Source: Actinobacteria bacterium UBA7422
GTDB lineage: Bacteria > Actinomycetota > Actinomycetes > S36-B12
NCBI GenBank assembly: GCA_002469525.1
Contig: DKME01000060.1
Location: forward strand, 350 to 15,538
Direction: 5' to 3'
Length of the DNA stretch: 15,189 bases
The translations under genes and the position numbers were made by a program. Positions within the stretch are counted from its first letter, which is position 1. Each line of letters opens with the position of its first letter. The notes under the pieces were generated by a model. The model ran no database searches. It worked only from the letters and a program-made list of their open reading frames with translations, and was not told where the DNA came from. This document shows positions 6,728 to 14,351 of this stretch, piece after piece.

Positions 6728-7495
6728 ATGAGTGCGGGTCAAGTTGTTAATCCAGTCGACTGTCAATTGACCACTACTGAAAGTGGTCTGCAAATCAGAG
6801 AAATGATTCATCCCAATGACTACGCAGAGCCACTGATACTTCGCCACCTAAAGTTAGAAATTGGTTCAACTCCATACATGAACTCTTCTGATAATGATGA
6901 ACTCCTGTACATCCTTGACGGAGATTGCTCGATTGAGATTTCCCAGGGTGGGGAACTTAGCAATTACTCACTTGCTACCGGTTCAGCAGTTCAAGTTTTA
7001 GGTGGGTCACAGTGGCGGTTCATGTCGGCGGACAATGTATCCGCCTTGTCGTTTCTCGTACCTGCGCCACCTGGGCCATGGGCGCAAGCGTTGGCAAAGC
7101 CCACACAGCCTGTTGTCAATGTCACCAAGCTGGGTGCTCAGGTAGCCGAGAGCGCGACATCGGATCGACAATTCGAAGTTCTCTTTAATGCGGAAAGGGG
7201 AAGCCGAGGCGCAACCATGTTCGTTGGCTTCATCCCTACTTCTGGTGCACCCGAGCACTATCACATCTATGACGAGATTTGTGTAATTGTCCGAGGTTCA
7301 GGAGCGGTTCACACATTGGGTATTAAACAAGAATTGGGGGTTGGTAGCGCTTTCCATGTGGCTCCTCGCCTGTTACACGCAATTGAGAATCCAAATCCTG
7401 ACGACTTATGGTTATTGGGAGTGTTTCGACCTGAAGGATCGGCTGCAGCGGCCTACTACCCGGATGGGCGGCCGGCACCAAATAATGAGGATTAG
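6728..7495 (+). CDS. Bicupin-domain protein, substrate unknown
   Basis: 255 aa from ATG 6728. The frame is open back to 6620 but that part lies inside osmC and the -10 element, so the shorter start is preferred. Two cupin barrels are visible. The N-terminal one (about 35-110) has 'DELLYILDGDCSIEI' but lacks the His pair, so it probably binds no metal. The C-terminal one (about 155-235) has the complete metal set: His177 and His179 in 'PEHYHIYDE', Glu183, and His217 in 'PRLLHAIENP'. Bicupins with a metal only in the C-terminal barrel include ureidoglycine aminohydrolase-like and quercetinase-like enzymes, but nothing here decides between them. No signal peptide is seen, so it is probably cytoplasmic. 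It diverges from osmC. Confidence 0.82.
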   Translation: MSAGQVVNPVDCQLTTTESGLQIREMIHPNDYAEPLILRHLKLEIGSTPYMNSSDNDELLYILDGDCSIEISQGGELSNYSLATGSAVQVLGGSQWRFMSADNVSALSFLVPAPPGPWAQALAKPTQPVVNVTKLGAQVAESATSDRQFEVLFNAERGSRGATMFVGFIPTSGAPEHYHIYDEICVIVRGSGAVHTLGIKQELGVGSAFHVAPRLLHAIENPNPDDLWLLGVFRPEGSAAAAYYPDGRPAPNNED

Positions 7496-7565
7496 TCCGT
7501 GCGGGTTTAGCGTGCAGATCGACGGTGTCGACATGAGACACTTCCGTTAGGCTTGCGCAGAACTG

Positions 7566-7571
7566 TAGATT
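7566..7571 (+). promoter_or_regulatory. Promoter -10 element of the YceI-like gene
   Basis: TAGATT is followed by GTGAGC and then ATG 7578, which is TANNNT plus 6 nt. This spacing favours ATG 7578 over the in-frame GTG at 7572. No Shine-Dalgarno is present. Confidence 0.55.
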
Positions 7572-7577
7572 GTGAGC

Positions 7578-8063
7578 ATGCAACTACAAGGATCATTTAC
7601 TTTCCTGGCAATTGATGGAGCAGAAGTCCGGCTAAAGAGCGGCAGCTCTGGCCTGATGAACGTCGAGGTCAAAGCACCGGTTCGCTCGGGTTCACTGCAT
7701 ATCGTTGACTCAATTGCCACCATGGAATTGGTGCTCGCACTGGACAAACTTAAAACCGGAAATTTCTTGACTGAAGCAGCCGCACGTACCTTCATTGGTG
7801 GATACAACGCACACGATCTAGTTTTTCAAGGATCAGGGCCGCATAGCGGCAACGCGTATGACGTCAGTGGTAGCGCCCAGGCTGGCCAGTTAGACCTTCA
7901 GATCTCGCTCGTGATTACTTCGGTGGTGAATTCGGCTCAACCTGAAATCGAACTCGTTGGTTCGGTAGCTTTCGGGCGAGTCAATATTCCTATTCCGGGA
8001 ATCGGAACCGTTGACGACATGTCGGTCGATATTGATGCCCGTTTGAGCGTCGCACAAAGCTAG
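7578..8063 (+). CDS. YceI-like domain protein
   Basis: 161 aa from ATG 7578; a GTG two codons earlier is possible but would overlap the initiation zone. The protein is small, mostly beta-strand in character, and lacks a signal peptide or membrane segment. The second half ('ARTFIGGYNAHDLVFQGSG', 'YDVSGSAQAGQLDLQISLVITS', 'ELVGSVAFGRVNIPIPGIGTVDD') follows the alternating pattern and order of the YceI lipocalin-like barrel, which binds isoprenoid or lipid ligands. The match is by pattern only. Many YceI proteins are exported, but this one appears cytoplasmic, as in other actinobacterial forms. It follows the bicupin gene after about 80 nt and has its own promoter-like element, so it may be an independent unit. 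Confidence 0.65.
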   Translation: MQLQGSFTFLAIDGAEVRLKSGSSGLMNVEVKAPVRSGSLHIVDSIATMELVLALDKLKTGNFLTEAAARTFIGGYNAHDLVFQGSGPHSGNAYDVSGSAQAGQLDLQISLVITSVVNSAQPEIELVGSVAFGRVNIPIPGIGTVDDMSVDIDARLSVAQS

Positions 8064-8489
8064 CCACCTTCATTAATCGGTTTCGCCATGCGACAGGACA
8101 GGTTGATCTCAAAAACCAGTTCCCCACAGGGTTCACCGGCAAGGTGAGCAGTCACTAATGCTGGCAAAGCCTCATGCCGCGGCCCCACCTTGCCATGTAT
8201 CCGCAAAGTCTTCATTGTCGACAACCGCACTGACCGATTCAGCACGTTGAGCAGAATCGATCTCAACCTTTAGTCTCTTTGCCTCGACCTTCAAGGATCG
8301 CTCACGCTTTGCTTCTAGATTTTGGTAGCCGATCCATACTCATCGAAACCATAGGTACAGTGCTCGCGAGTCAATGCCGCGCAAATGCGGTGTAGTGAAG
8401 TCCTTTTGTTCATAGCCTCGCGGCATCGCCTAATTTCAAGATTTTTTTCGATGTCCTTGAATGTCAGACCCCTGTCATAGGTTTGTTTT
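8064..8489. other. Gene-free stretch with possible decayed minus-strand coding sequence
   Basis: No intact gene is supported here. On the minus strand two open stretches in different frames have protein-like composition. One covers 8315 to about 8480 (a 'LTFKDIEKNLEI' to 'EHCTYGFDEYG' segment). The other covers 8060-8266 (a 'HEALPALVTAHLAGEPCGELVFEI' segment). Between them a third-frame run rich in Lys and Glu (about 8160-8325) ends in a stop. None has a credible start, and no family was recognised. This could be a frameshifted gene remnant or chance. The last ~12 bases hold the promoter of the next gene. No tRNA or strong terminator was seen. Confidence 0.3.
8478..8483 (+). promoter_or_regulatory. 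Promoter -10 element of the DUF222/HNH gene
   Basis: TAGGTT is followed by TGTTTT and the ATG at 8490, without a Shine-Dalgarno. A TTGAAT (8457-8462) lies 15 bp upstream as a possible, closely spaced -35. Confidence 0.55.
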
Positions 8490-10130
8490 ATGGAATTCGA
8501 TGGAGCATCCGGCAATGCATCGGGCAATGCATCCGGCAACGCATCCGGCAACGCATCCGGTAACGCAGCGGGCAATGTTGCCGGTCTGGGTTTTGATCCG
8601 TTCACGGATTCACCGTCGGTGTTGTTGGATCATGTGTGTGATCTTGCTCCGGGGTTGTTTGTTGCGTCGGTGTTGGAAATGGTGGACCCGGCGGCGTTGA
8701 GCCCGCGTGATGCGGTGCGGTATCTGCAAATCCATGAACGGGTGGCTTCTTGGTGGGCCAGCCGGGCGAATCTTGCTTTGGTTGCCGCGGCGGGGTTGAC
8801 CCCTACGGTGGAGGAGTTCATTCTGTTGGATCGTTTAACCGATAGTGAGCGTGAGATTCGTATTCGTGAACTTCCCCGGGATGAAATCGCTGCAGCCCTG
8901 CGTTGGGGTCCGGTGACAACCCAGGCTCGTATTGATCAAGCACGCCTTCTGGCAGGTCCTTTAGCCCCCACGCAGAAAGCTTTGGCGTTGGGTGAGATCA
9001 CTCCAGGGCACGTCCGAGTGGTGAGTGAGTCGGTGGAGCGCCTATCCAGTTGGGAGGCCCTTGAGAACGCGATCATTGCTGGTGAACGCGCTGAAGGACT
9101 GGAAGGAATTGAAGGGGAGAGCACTGGCGAGAACGCGCAGGACGTGGCTTTGGCGCTGATTGCAGCCCAGTCAGCATTCAACACAGATTGTGGTGTGTTT
9201 CAAGGTAAAGTCCTGCCCACCGCACGCCGACAGGGGTATTCGGCAACTAAATCCAAAGCGAACCGGGAAATTAGTGTCATTGATGCTGCCGGCCAGGCCC
9301 GCCGCAGGGAAGCAGCCCGCCGACACCGAGATGTGTATGTCACACCTGATACTGACGGGATCTCCACGCTGATCGCCCGGCTCGATTCCATCACCGCGAA
9401 CGCGATCATGGCAGCGATCAACGCCGCCGTTACCAACCCCGCAATCACCAGCCCTTGTGAGGCTGGGAGCTGTGATGAAAAGATCGGGGAACGCCGCGGC
9501 CACGCCCTGGCAGCCCTAATCTTCGGCACGCCAATACTCCCGGGCACGCCGGGCACGAATCCGCCCAGTGGTGCAACTGATCTGATGCCGATCGTTGTCA
9601 ATATGACCCTGGATCTGACCGTGCCCATCACCGAACTTCAAGCCCAAGCCAGTGCTAGCACCAACTCCCTGGGGTGTGATTTTGCTCAGCTACTCAGCGA
9701 CCCGGCGGTGCGAGTATTTGCCCGACCCGTAGCCATCAGTGATACCGGACACGTTCTTGACGTGGGACGTAGGCGCTACCAAATCACCGGGGTGCTGCGC
9801 CGGCTGATCACCACGCGCGACGGTGTGTGTCGCTTCCCCGGGTGTCATCGCAACGCGACAAAGTGTCAGATCGATCATGTGCAACCCTGGGATGAAGGCG
9901 GGGGCAGCGATGTGGGCAACCTCGGCGCCTTATGCGTGCGCCACCATCAACTCAAAACCCACGGCCGGTGGGAAATCACCGACAGCAAACCCGACGGGAC
10001 CTGCACCTGGATCAGCCCCGACGGGCTCATCTACCGACACCACCCGCCACCGCTGGTAGCAACCGACACTGTGAACACCAACGCTGTGAACACCAGTACG
10101 ACCGACCCACCAGATGAACCCAAGTTTTGA
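8490..10130 (+). CDS. DUF222 and HNH endonuclease domain protein (13E12-repeat family)
   Basis: 546 aa. A short N-terminal tract of tandem Ala-Ser-Gly-Asn units (residues ~6-29) precedes a DUF222 domain (about 40-390), recognised by 'LFVASVLEMVDPAALSPRDAVRYLQIHERVASWW', 'EIRIRELPRDEIAAALRW' and 'GEITPGHVRVVSESVE'. The C-terminal HNH domain has Cys447 and Cys452 ('CRFPGCH'), 'CQIDHVQPWDEGGGSDVGNLGALCVRHHQLKTHGRW' with Asp462-His463, Asn477, Cys482 and the His485/His486 pair, so the nuclease site looks complete. The family is abundant and multicopy in Actinobacteria; its biological role is not firmly established. Codon use is G/T-rich near the start, unlike its neighbours, which may indicate transfer. 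The gene ends 19 bp from the convergent ClC gene. Confidence 0.9.
   Translation: MEFDGASGNASGNASGNASGNASGNAAGNVAGLGFDPFTDSPSVLLDHVCDLAPGLFVASVLEMVDPAALSPRDAVRYLQIHERVASWWASRANLALVAAAGLTPTVEEFILLDRLTDSEREIRIRELPRDEIAAALRWGPVTTQARIDQARLLAGPLAPTQKALALGEITPGHVRVVSESVERLSSWEALENAIIAGERAEGLEGIEGESTGENAQDVALALIAAQSAFNTDCGVFQGKVLPTARRQGYSATKSKANREISVIDAAGQARRREAARRHRDVYVTPDTDGISTLIARLDSITANAIMAAINAAVTNPAITSPCEAGSCDEKIGERRGHALAALIFGTPILPGTPGTNPPSGATDLMPIVVNMTLDLTVPITELQAQASASTNSLGCDFAQLLSDPAVRVFARPVAISDTGHVLDVGRRRYQITGVLRRLITTRDGVCRFPGCHRNATKCQIDHVQPWDEGGGSDVGNLGALCVRHHQLKTHGRWEITDSKPDGTCTWISPDGLIYRHHPPPLVATDTVNTNAVNTSTTDPPDEPKF
8505..8576 (+). repeat. 12-bp in-frame tandem repeat encoding Ala-Ser-Gly-Asn
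   Basis: Six contiguous 12-bp units of the type GCATCCGGCAAC with third-base variation: 8505, 8517, 8529, 8541, 8553 and 8565 (the last reads Ala-Ala-Gly-Asn). A degenerate seventh unit follows. Because the unit is a multiple of three, copy-number changes would keep the HNH gene in frame. Confidence 0.9.
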
Positions 10131-10149
10131 GTAAATGCGAGAGGGCGAG

Positions 10150-11439
10150 TTACCTGGGAGTGAGACCGTCAGTAGGAGCGTTGCTATTCGGTTGAGTAAT
10201 TCGCTGATCCATTTGCACGCGCACGAGGTAGCCGGCAATGGCACCGATTATTGCGAAGGGTGCGACGTAGGCTCCACCCGCGCTGACTAGAAGTAGCGCC
10301 AGGATCGCGGAGGTAAATGGCAGGCGGAGCATGACGGCGGCTGCGGCTGCGATACCGGCTGCGGTCATTGGGCTGAGATTAGTTTCGGGGAAGAACAAAA
10401 TTGCCAACACACCGACTGCGACGCCAAGGAAAGTTGCGGGGAAAATTGGACCACCGCGGAATCCGCCACCGAGGGCAAATGAGTAGGCGAATGCTTTAGC
10501 GACGAAGATCGCAATGACCGTCCCGAGGGACGTTTGTGTGATCAGATCGGGCATGCCGGTCTGGCCAGAGAAGAGCAACAGGTTGGGGTTGAGGCCGAAA
10601 ACTTCGGTAAGGAAGATTGCGAGGGCCGCCGTGACGATTGCGGAGCCGAAGATCAAAACTGTGGGACGCCTGCTGGCATGGGTTGCGATTGTAAGGGCGA
10701 GAAGTCTGAATGCGCCAACGAGAATTGCGGTAATGACCGCGACAGCAACGCCAAGGACGAGATCCCACACTGTGATTGACGTGTATTCGGGCATCCCAGG
10801 GACCGAGAGGCTGTGAACACCAAGGCCTGGGACGTTTGCGAGTCCAGTTTGAACTAGAAAGCCCGCGCCAAGGGCGATCAGTCCGGGGAGGAGGATTGCT
10901 GCGGGGGCTGCGCCGACAGCGACGAACTCGAGAACCATGAAAATCGTAATGAACGGATTTCCAAACACGGTGCCGATAGCTGCCAGTCCACCGAGAAACA
11001 TGGCAAGTGTGACAACACTTGGTTGCTGTTTGCGCACCATGAGCGCGCCGACGGTGGTTCCCAAAATAATGATTGGTGCTTCAGGCCCAAGGACGAAACC
11101 AAAGAGCAGCGTGCCGAACGCGGCGAGGAGAATTCCGGGTGCTTTGGAGGGTGGCTCGTCGAAGTGGAAACCGTTAAGAGGGCCTTCACCTGCTTTGCCT
11201 GGCAATTTGTGGGCGAGGAACACGACGGTTGCCCCGAGAAGTAGGACGGCAGTGATCCACCACCAGGGCGCTTGGTCGAATCCGAAGTGCTCGGGCAACT
11301 CGGTAAACAGGATTCGTTGCCCACTTGTTGCGATTTCAAGGAACGTGAAACCGAAGAAACTACCGACAACACCAATTGCGATCGAGAGGCCAATTACTTT
11401 CGGGGTCAACACGACATCGGTGCTTGTCGGGTTGGTCAT
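10150..11439 (-). CDS. ClC-family ion transporter, YfeO-like
   Basis: 429 aa, a polytopic membrane protein with about ten hydrophobic segments. It belongs to the ClC chloride channel/antiporter superfamily. 'FVLGPEAPIIILG' (Gly118-Pro-Glu120-Ala-Pro122) corresponds to the GxEGP filter loop and keeps the gating Glu120. 'ALGGGFRGGPIFPATFLGVAVG' (~322-342) is the GGxFxP motif. Both resemble E. coli YfeO more than ClcA. The N-terminal GSGIP motif that supplies the chloride-coordinating Ser in ClcA is not recognisable, so the transported ion is uncertain. The start is 23 nt after the XPB stop with only a weak ribosome site, so it is probably translated from the XPB transcript. It converges with the HNH gene. 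Confidence 0.88.
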   Translation of the reverse strand: MTNPTSTDVVLTPKVIGLSIAIGVVGSFFGFTFLEIATSGQRILFTELPEHFGFDQAPWWWITAVLLLGATVVFLAHKLPGKAGEGPLNGFHFDEPPSKAPGILLAAFGTLLFGFVLGPEAPIIILGTTVGALMVRKQQPSVVTLAMFLGGLAAIGTVFGNPFITIFMVLEFVAVGAAPAAILLPGLIALGAGFLVQTGLANVPGLGVHSLSVPGMPEYTSITVWDLVLGVAVAVITAILVGAFRLLALTIATHASRRPTVLIFGSAIVTAALAIFLTEVFGLNPNLLLFSGQTGMPDLITQTSLGTVIAIFVAKAFAYSFALGGGFRGGPIFPATFLGVAVGVLAILFFPETNLSPMTAAGIAAAAAVMLRLPFTSAILALLLVSAGGAYVAPFAIIGAIAGYLVRVQMDQRITQPNSNAPTDGLTPR

Positions 11440-11462
11440 GGCTTCGTCACTGTTCGGTGCGC

Positions 11463-13106
11463 CTAACTTCCTGATGCCAAATCAGCGGAGTCGATGATCC
11501 GGTAGGAGTAACCCTGCTCGGCAAGAAAGCGCTGCCTGTGTTGCGCGAAGTCAGCGTCGAGGGTGTCGCGGGTTACAACCGAGTAGAAGTGCGCGGTGCG
11601 GCCGTCGAACTTTGGTCGAAGGATCCGGCCAAGACGTTGGGCTTCTTCTTGTCGGGAACCGAAGGAACCGCTGACTTGGATCGCGACCGTTGCTTCCGGG
11701 AGGTCGATTGAAAAGTTCGCGACCTTGCTTACAACGAGGAGTTTGACCTCGCCAGTGCGAAACTGGTTGTAGAGACGCTCACGTTCCTTCACGCTCGTTG
11801 CACCGGTGATTACGGGCGCATCTAAGTGTTCACCAAGCTCGGCAAGTTGGTCAAGGAATTGACCGATCACCAGGATCTGCTCACCTTCATGCTGGTGGAC
11901 GAGTGCCTCAACAATCTCAATCTTTTCCGCAGCACTTGCAGCCATGCGGTACTTGTCTTCTTGTTCGGCGACGGCGTACGCCATGCGATCAGGTTCGGGC
12001 ATTGTGACTCGAACCTCGACACAGTCCGCTGGTGCAATATAACCCTGGTTTTCGATTTCCTTCCAAGGAGCGTCGTAGCGCTTGGGCCCGATCAATGAAA
12101 AGACGTCGGACTCGCGACCGTCCTCGCGGACGAGGGTGGCTGTTAAACCTAGGCGCCGGCGGGATTGGATGTCGGCGGTGAAGCGGAAGATTGGAGCGGG
12201 AAGTAGATGAACCTCATCGTAAATTATTAAGCCCCAGTCGCGGGAATCAAAGACTTCTAAGTGCGGATAAATGCCTTGGCGTTTGGTGGTCATGACTTGA
12301 TAGGTGGCAATTGTTACTGGGCGAATTTCCTTTTTCGCGCCCGAGTACTCGCCGATTTCGTCTGCCGTGAGGTTGGTGCGCTTGAGTAGTTCATCCCTCC
12401 ATTGACGGGCACTCACTGTGTTTGTCACCAGGATCAGCGTGGTCGCTTGCGCGCGGTACATGGCCAGAGCGCCAACGAGTGTTTTACCTGCACCGCATGG
12501 AAGAACGACAACACCTGAGCCGCCGTGCCAGAAACCGTCAGCGGCGTGGATTTGATATTCCCTTGCTTGCCAGTCAGTTTTGAGGGAGATCGAGTGACGT
12601 TCGCCATCAACATAACCGGCGACGTCCTCAGCGGGCCAACCAAGTTTGACGAGCGCTTGCTTGAGGTGTCCGCGTTCGCTGGGGTGCACGACAACCGTGG
12701 TGTCGTCGATCCGAACTCCGAGAAGTGGCGCGACTTTCTTGCTCTTGAGTACCTCTTCAAGGACGGCAACGTCAAGTGCTTGCAGGATCAGTCCGTTAGC
12801 GGGATCACTATTAATCTGTAAACGGCCATAGCGCGACATAGTTTCGGCAATGTCAATAAGTAGTGAATTCGATACGGGGTAGCGGGAGTATCGAATGAGT
12901 GTGTCGATCACACTCTCGGCATCGTGCCCGGCGGCTCGTGCATTCCATAAACCAAGGGGGGTCAGTCGGTAGGTGTGAATGTGCTCGGGGGCTCGTTCAA
13001 GTTCGGCAAATGGTGCAATTGCCTTGCGGCAGGCCGCAGAATCCGCGTGATCGACCTCGAGGAGCATGGTCTTGTCACTTTGAACAATTAGGGGGCCGTC
13101 GGTCAT
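11463..13106 (-). CDS. DNA repair helicase XPB (ERCC3-like, superfamily 2)
   Basis: 547 aa, near the size of mycobacterial XPB. It is an ATP-dependent 3'-5' DNA helicase linked to DNA repair in Actinobacteria. Seen: an N-terminal domain starting 'MTDGPLIVQSDKT', which strongly resembles the mycobacterial start as remembered; motif I 'PCGAGKT' (203-209); motif II DEVH (297-300) in 'LIIYDEVHLLPAP'; motif III 'LTATL'; the XPB-specific RED motif (Arg327-Glu-Asp329); and 'FGSRQEEAQRLGRILRP' (motif VI, Arg494 and Arg497). All catalytic motifs look intact. Only a weak ribosome site (GAGAG about 6 nt before the ATG) is visible and no TANNNT lies next to the start, so unlike the neighbouring genes it seems leadered. 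ClC follows after 23 nt. The 126 bp between this gene and the M20 gene hold no recognisable feature. Confidence 0.95.
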   Translation of the reverse strand: MTDGPLIVQSDKTMLLEVDHADSAACRKAIAPFAELERAPEHIHTYRLTPLGLWNARAAGHDAESVIDTLIRYSRYPVSNSLLIDIAETMSRYGRLQINSDPANGLILQALDVAVLEEVLKSKKVAPLLGVRIDDTTVVVHPSERGHLKQALVKLGWPAEDVAGYVDGERHSISLKTDWQAREYQIHAADGFWHGGSGVVVLPCGAGKTLVGALAMYRAQATTLILVTNTVSARQWRDELLKRTNLTADEIGEYSGAKKEIRPVTIATYQVMTTKRQGIYPHLEVFDSRDWGLIIYDEVHLLPAPIFRFTADIQSRRRLGLTATLVREDGRESDVFSLIGPKRYDAPWKEIENQGYIAPADCVEVRVTMPEPDRMAYAVAEQEDKYRMAASAAEKIEIVEALVHQHEGEQILVIGQFLDQLAELGEHLDAPVITGATSVKERERLYNQFRTGEVKLLVVSKVANFSIDLPEATVAIQVSGSFGSRQEEAQRLGRILRPKFDGRTAHFYSVVTRDTLDADFAQHRQRFLAEQGYSYRIIDSADLASGS

Positions 13107-13232
13107 GTCCTGCTCTCATGTCGTTCGTGCTTGGGGGTTAGATCCTTCGGGCTCTTATTTCTGGCGAACAGGCAACCTTACCGCGGAGTGGGTTCAGGGG
13201 CCGTGGCTGGCGTTGAACGTGCGTGTAATTGC

Positions 13233-14333
13233 TTAATCTTCGAGTAACTTCGTAAGCATTGCGGCGAGTAGTTCGGCCCTGTGGGGCATCGCACTGATTG
13301 ACGCCCACTCGAAATCTGCGTGAGCACCGTCCCCGACCGCGCCCATGCCGTCGATCGTGGGAATGCCGGCAGCGGCGGTGAGGTTCCCGTCGCTTGCGCC
13401 GCCGACCGCACATTCAGTGAGGTCTGGGTAGCTAAGTTCACCGTTGAGCTGCTTGGCCAAAGTGAATAGATCGACACTCATGACGGCTTCCATGGCGGGT
13501 CGGTCAATGCCACCAACGATTTCAATAGTCACGGGCAAGATTGAAGTGAATGCACGGATTGTCGCGTCGACGCGTTCCTGTTCGCCACGGTTCCATGCGC
13601 GAACATCGACGTGGACTTCTGCGAGATCTGGAACAGTGTTGGTGGTGGTGCCGGATTTGCTCACGGTCGGAGTCACCGAAGTTTCGTGTTCCTGGCTGCC
13701 CCATTGTTTAGTTGCAAGGATGAATTCGGCTGCGGCAACAAGTGAATTAACTCCGCGATCTGGATCCAGGCCTGCGTGGGATGCCACCCCGTGAAATCGC
13801 AGGAGGTAGTTGGAGGTGCCCTTGCGACGCGTTTTGAGTGCGCCCCCAAGTGAAGGCTCGAGAACGATGACGGCTTTCGCGTTCGTGATTGCCTGCGCTA
13901 TCAACCTGCGAGATGCCTGTGATCCGGTTTCCTCGTCGGTGGTGAGCAGCATTCCGATACCACTTATCTCAGTAAGTCCGGATTCTTTAATTGCCGCCCA
14001 GCCTTGAACAACTCCGGCCTTCATGTCAAAAACGCCTGGGCCTGTCAGGCGATCACCGTTGATACCGAAGGGAATATTGACAAGGGTCCCGACCGGCCAC
14101 ACGGTGTCAAGGTGACCAAGTAGCAGGACACTTGGCGCATCTGGTCCCCAGCGCCACACCGGGCGTCCGTCGTGTTCTTCAATTCTTGCGGGGGTGGGTA
14201 GCCAGTCGTTTCCAAGTCGCTGTGCTATTCGGGTGACCGCATGCGCGGATGCCAAGTCGCTGGTGGGGGACTCGCACTCCACGAGTTCTTTGAGTGTGTC
14301 GAGCATCGCGGGGAGCATTGGTTCAATTGCCAT
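13233..14333 (-). CDS. M20-family metallopeptidase / N-acyl-amino-acid deacylase
   Basis: 366 aa from ATG 14333. A longer open frame reaches 14567 but would run through the divergent GNAT gene, and family similarity begins just after this ATG. It is a dinuclear zinc hydrolase of the carboxypeptidase G2/ArgE/DapE type. Ligands visible: His74 and Asp76 in 'LLGHLDTVWP', bridging Asp103 in 'GPGVFDMKAG', catalytic Glu134 and Glu135 in 'DEETGS', Glu159 in 'LEPSLGG', and His338 in 'GDGAHADFEW'. His186 ('SHAGLDP') marks the dimerisation domain insert. No signal peptide is seen, so it is probably cytoplasmic. Being divergent from a COG3375-type acyltransferase, it may remove N-acyl (perhaps succinyl) groups from amino acids; this is inferred. 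A leaderless start is likely. Confidence 0.92.
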   Translation of the reverse strand: MAIEPMLPAMLDTLKELVECESPTSDLASAHAVTRIAQRLGNDWLPTPARIEEHDGRPVWRWGPDAPSVLLLGHLDTVWPVGTLVNIPFGINGDRLTGPGVFDMKAGVVQGWAAIKESGLTEISGIGMLLTTDEETGSQASRRLIAQAITNAKAVIVLEPSLGGALKTRRKGTSNYLLRFHGVASHAGLDPDRGVNSLVAAAEFILATKQWGSQEHETSVTPTVSKSGTTTNTVPDLAEVHVDVRAWNRGEQERVDATIRAFTSILPVTIEIVGGIDRPAMEAVMSVDLFTLAKQLNGELSYPDLTECAVGGASDGNLTAAAGIPTIDGMGAVGDGAHADFEWASISAMPHRAELLAAMLTKLLED

Positions 14334-14339
14334 AGACGC

Positions 14340-14345
14340 TACGGT
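14340..14345 (+). promoter_or_regulatory. Promoter -10 element of the GNAT gene
   Basis: TACGGT is followed by AGTGCG and the ATG at 14352, which is TANNNT plus 6 nt with no Shine-Dalgarno. It is nearly coincident with the M20 -10 on the other strand. Confidence 0.5.
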
Positions 14346-14346
14346 A
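14341..14346 (-). promoter_or_regulatory. Promoter -10 element of the M20 gene
   Basis: Minus-strand TACCGT is followed by seven bases and the ATG at 14333. It overlaps the opposing GNAT -10 by five bases. Confidence 0.5.
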
Positions 14347-14351
14347 GTGCG

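Noticed and set aside
7525..7541. Terminator hairpin after the bicupin gene (GTGTC/GACAC)
   Set aside because: Only 5 bp of stem with a 7-nt loop and no U-tract; too weak to call.
8133..8147. Terminator after the YceI-like gene (TCACC/GGTGA)
   Set aside because: A 5-bp stem about 70 nt past the stop with no U-tract; likely chance.
8505..8576. CRISPR-like or satellite repeat array
   Set aside because: The units are 12 bp, directly contiguous without spacers, and translate in frame as a protein repeat.
8315..8605. Minus-strand open frame with a Pro-Asp-Ala-Leu repeat
   Set aside because: The repeat is the reverse reading of the in-frame 12-bp repeat of the HNH gene, and no start signal exists. 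Only the upstream part (8315 to about 8480) is kept as a possible remnant.
10937..11497. 186-residue plus-strand open frame opposite the ClC gene
   Set aside because: Its composition is that of a reverse-frame shadow, it has no recognisable motif, and the minus-strand ClC protein has clear family motifs over the same bases.
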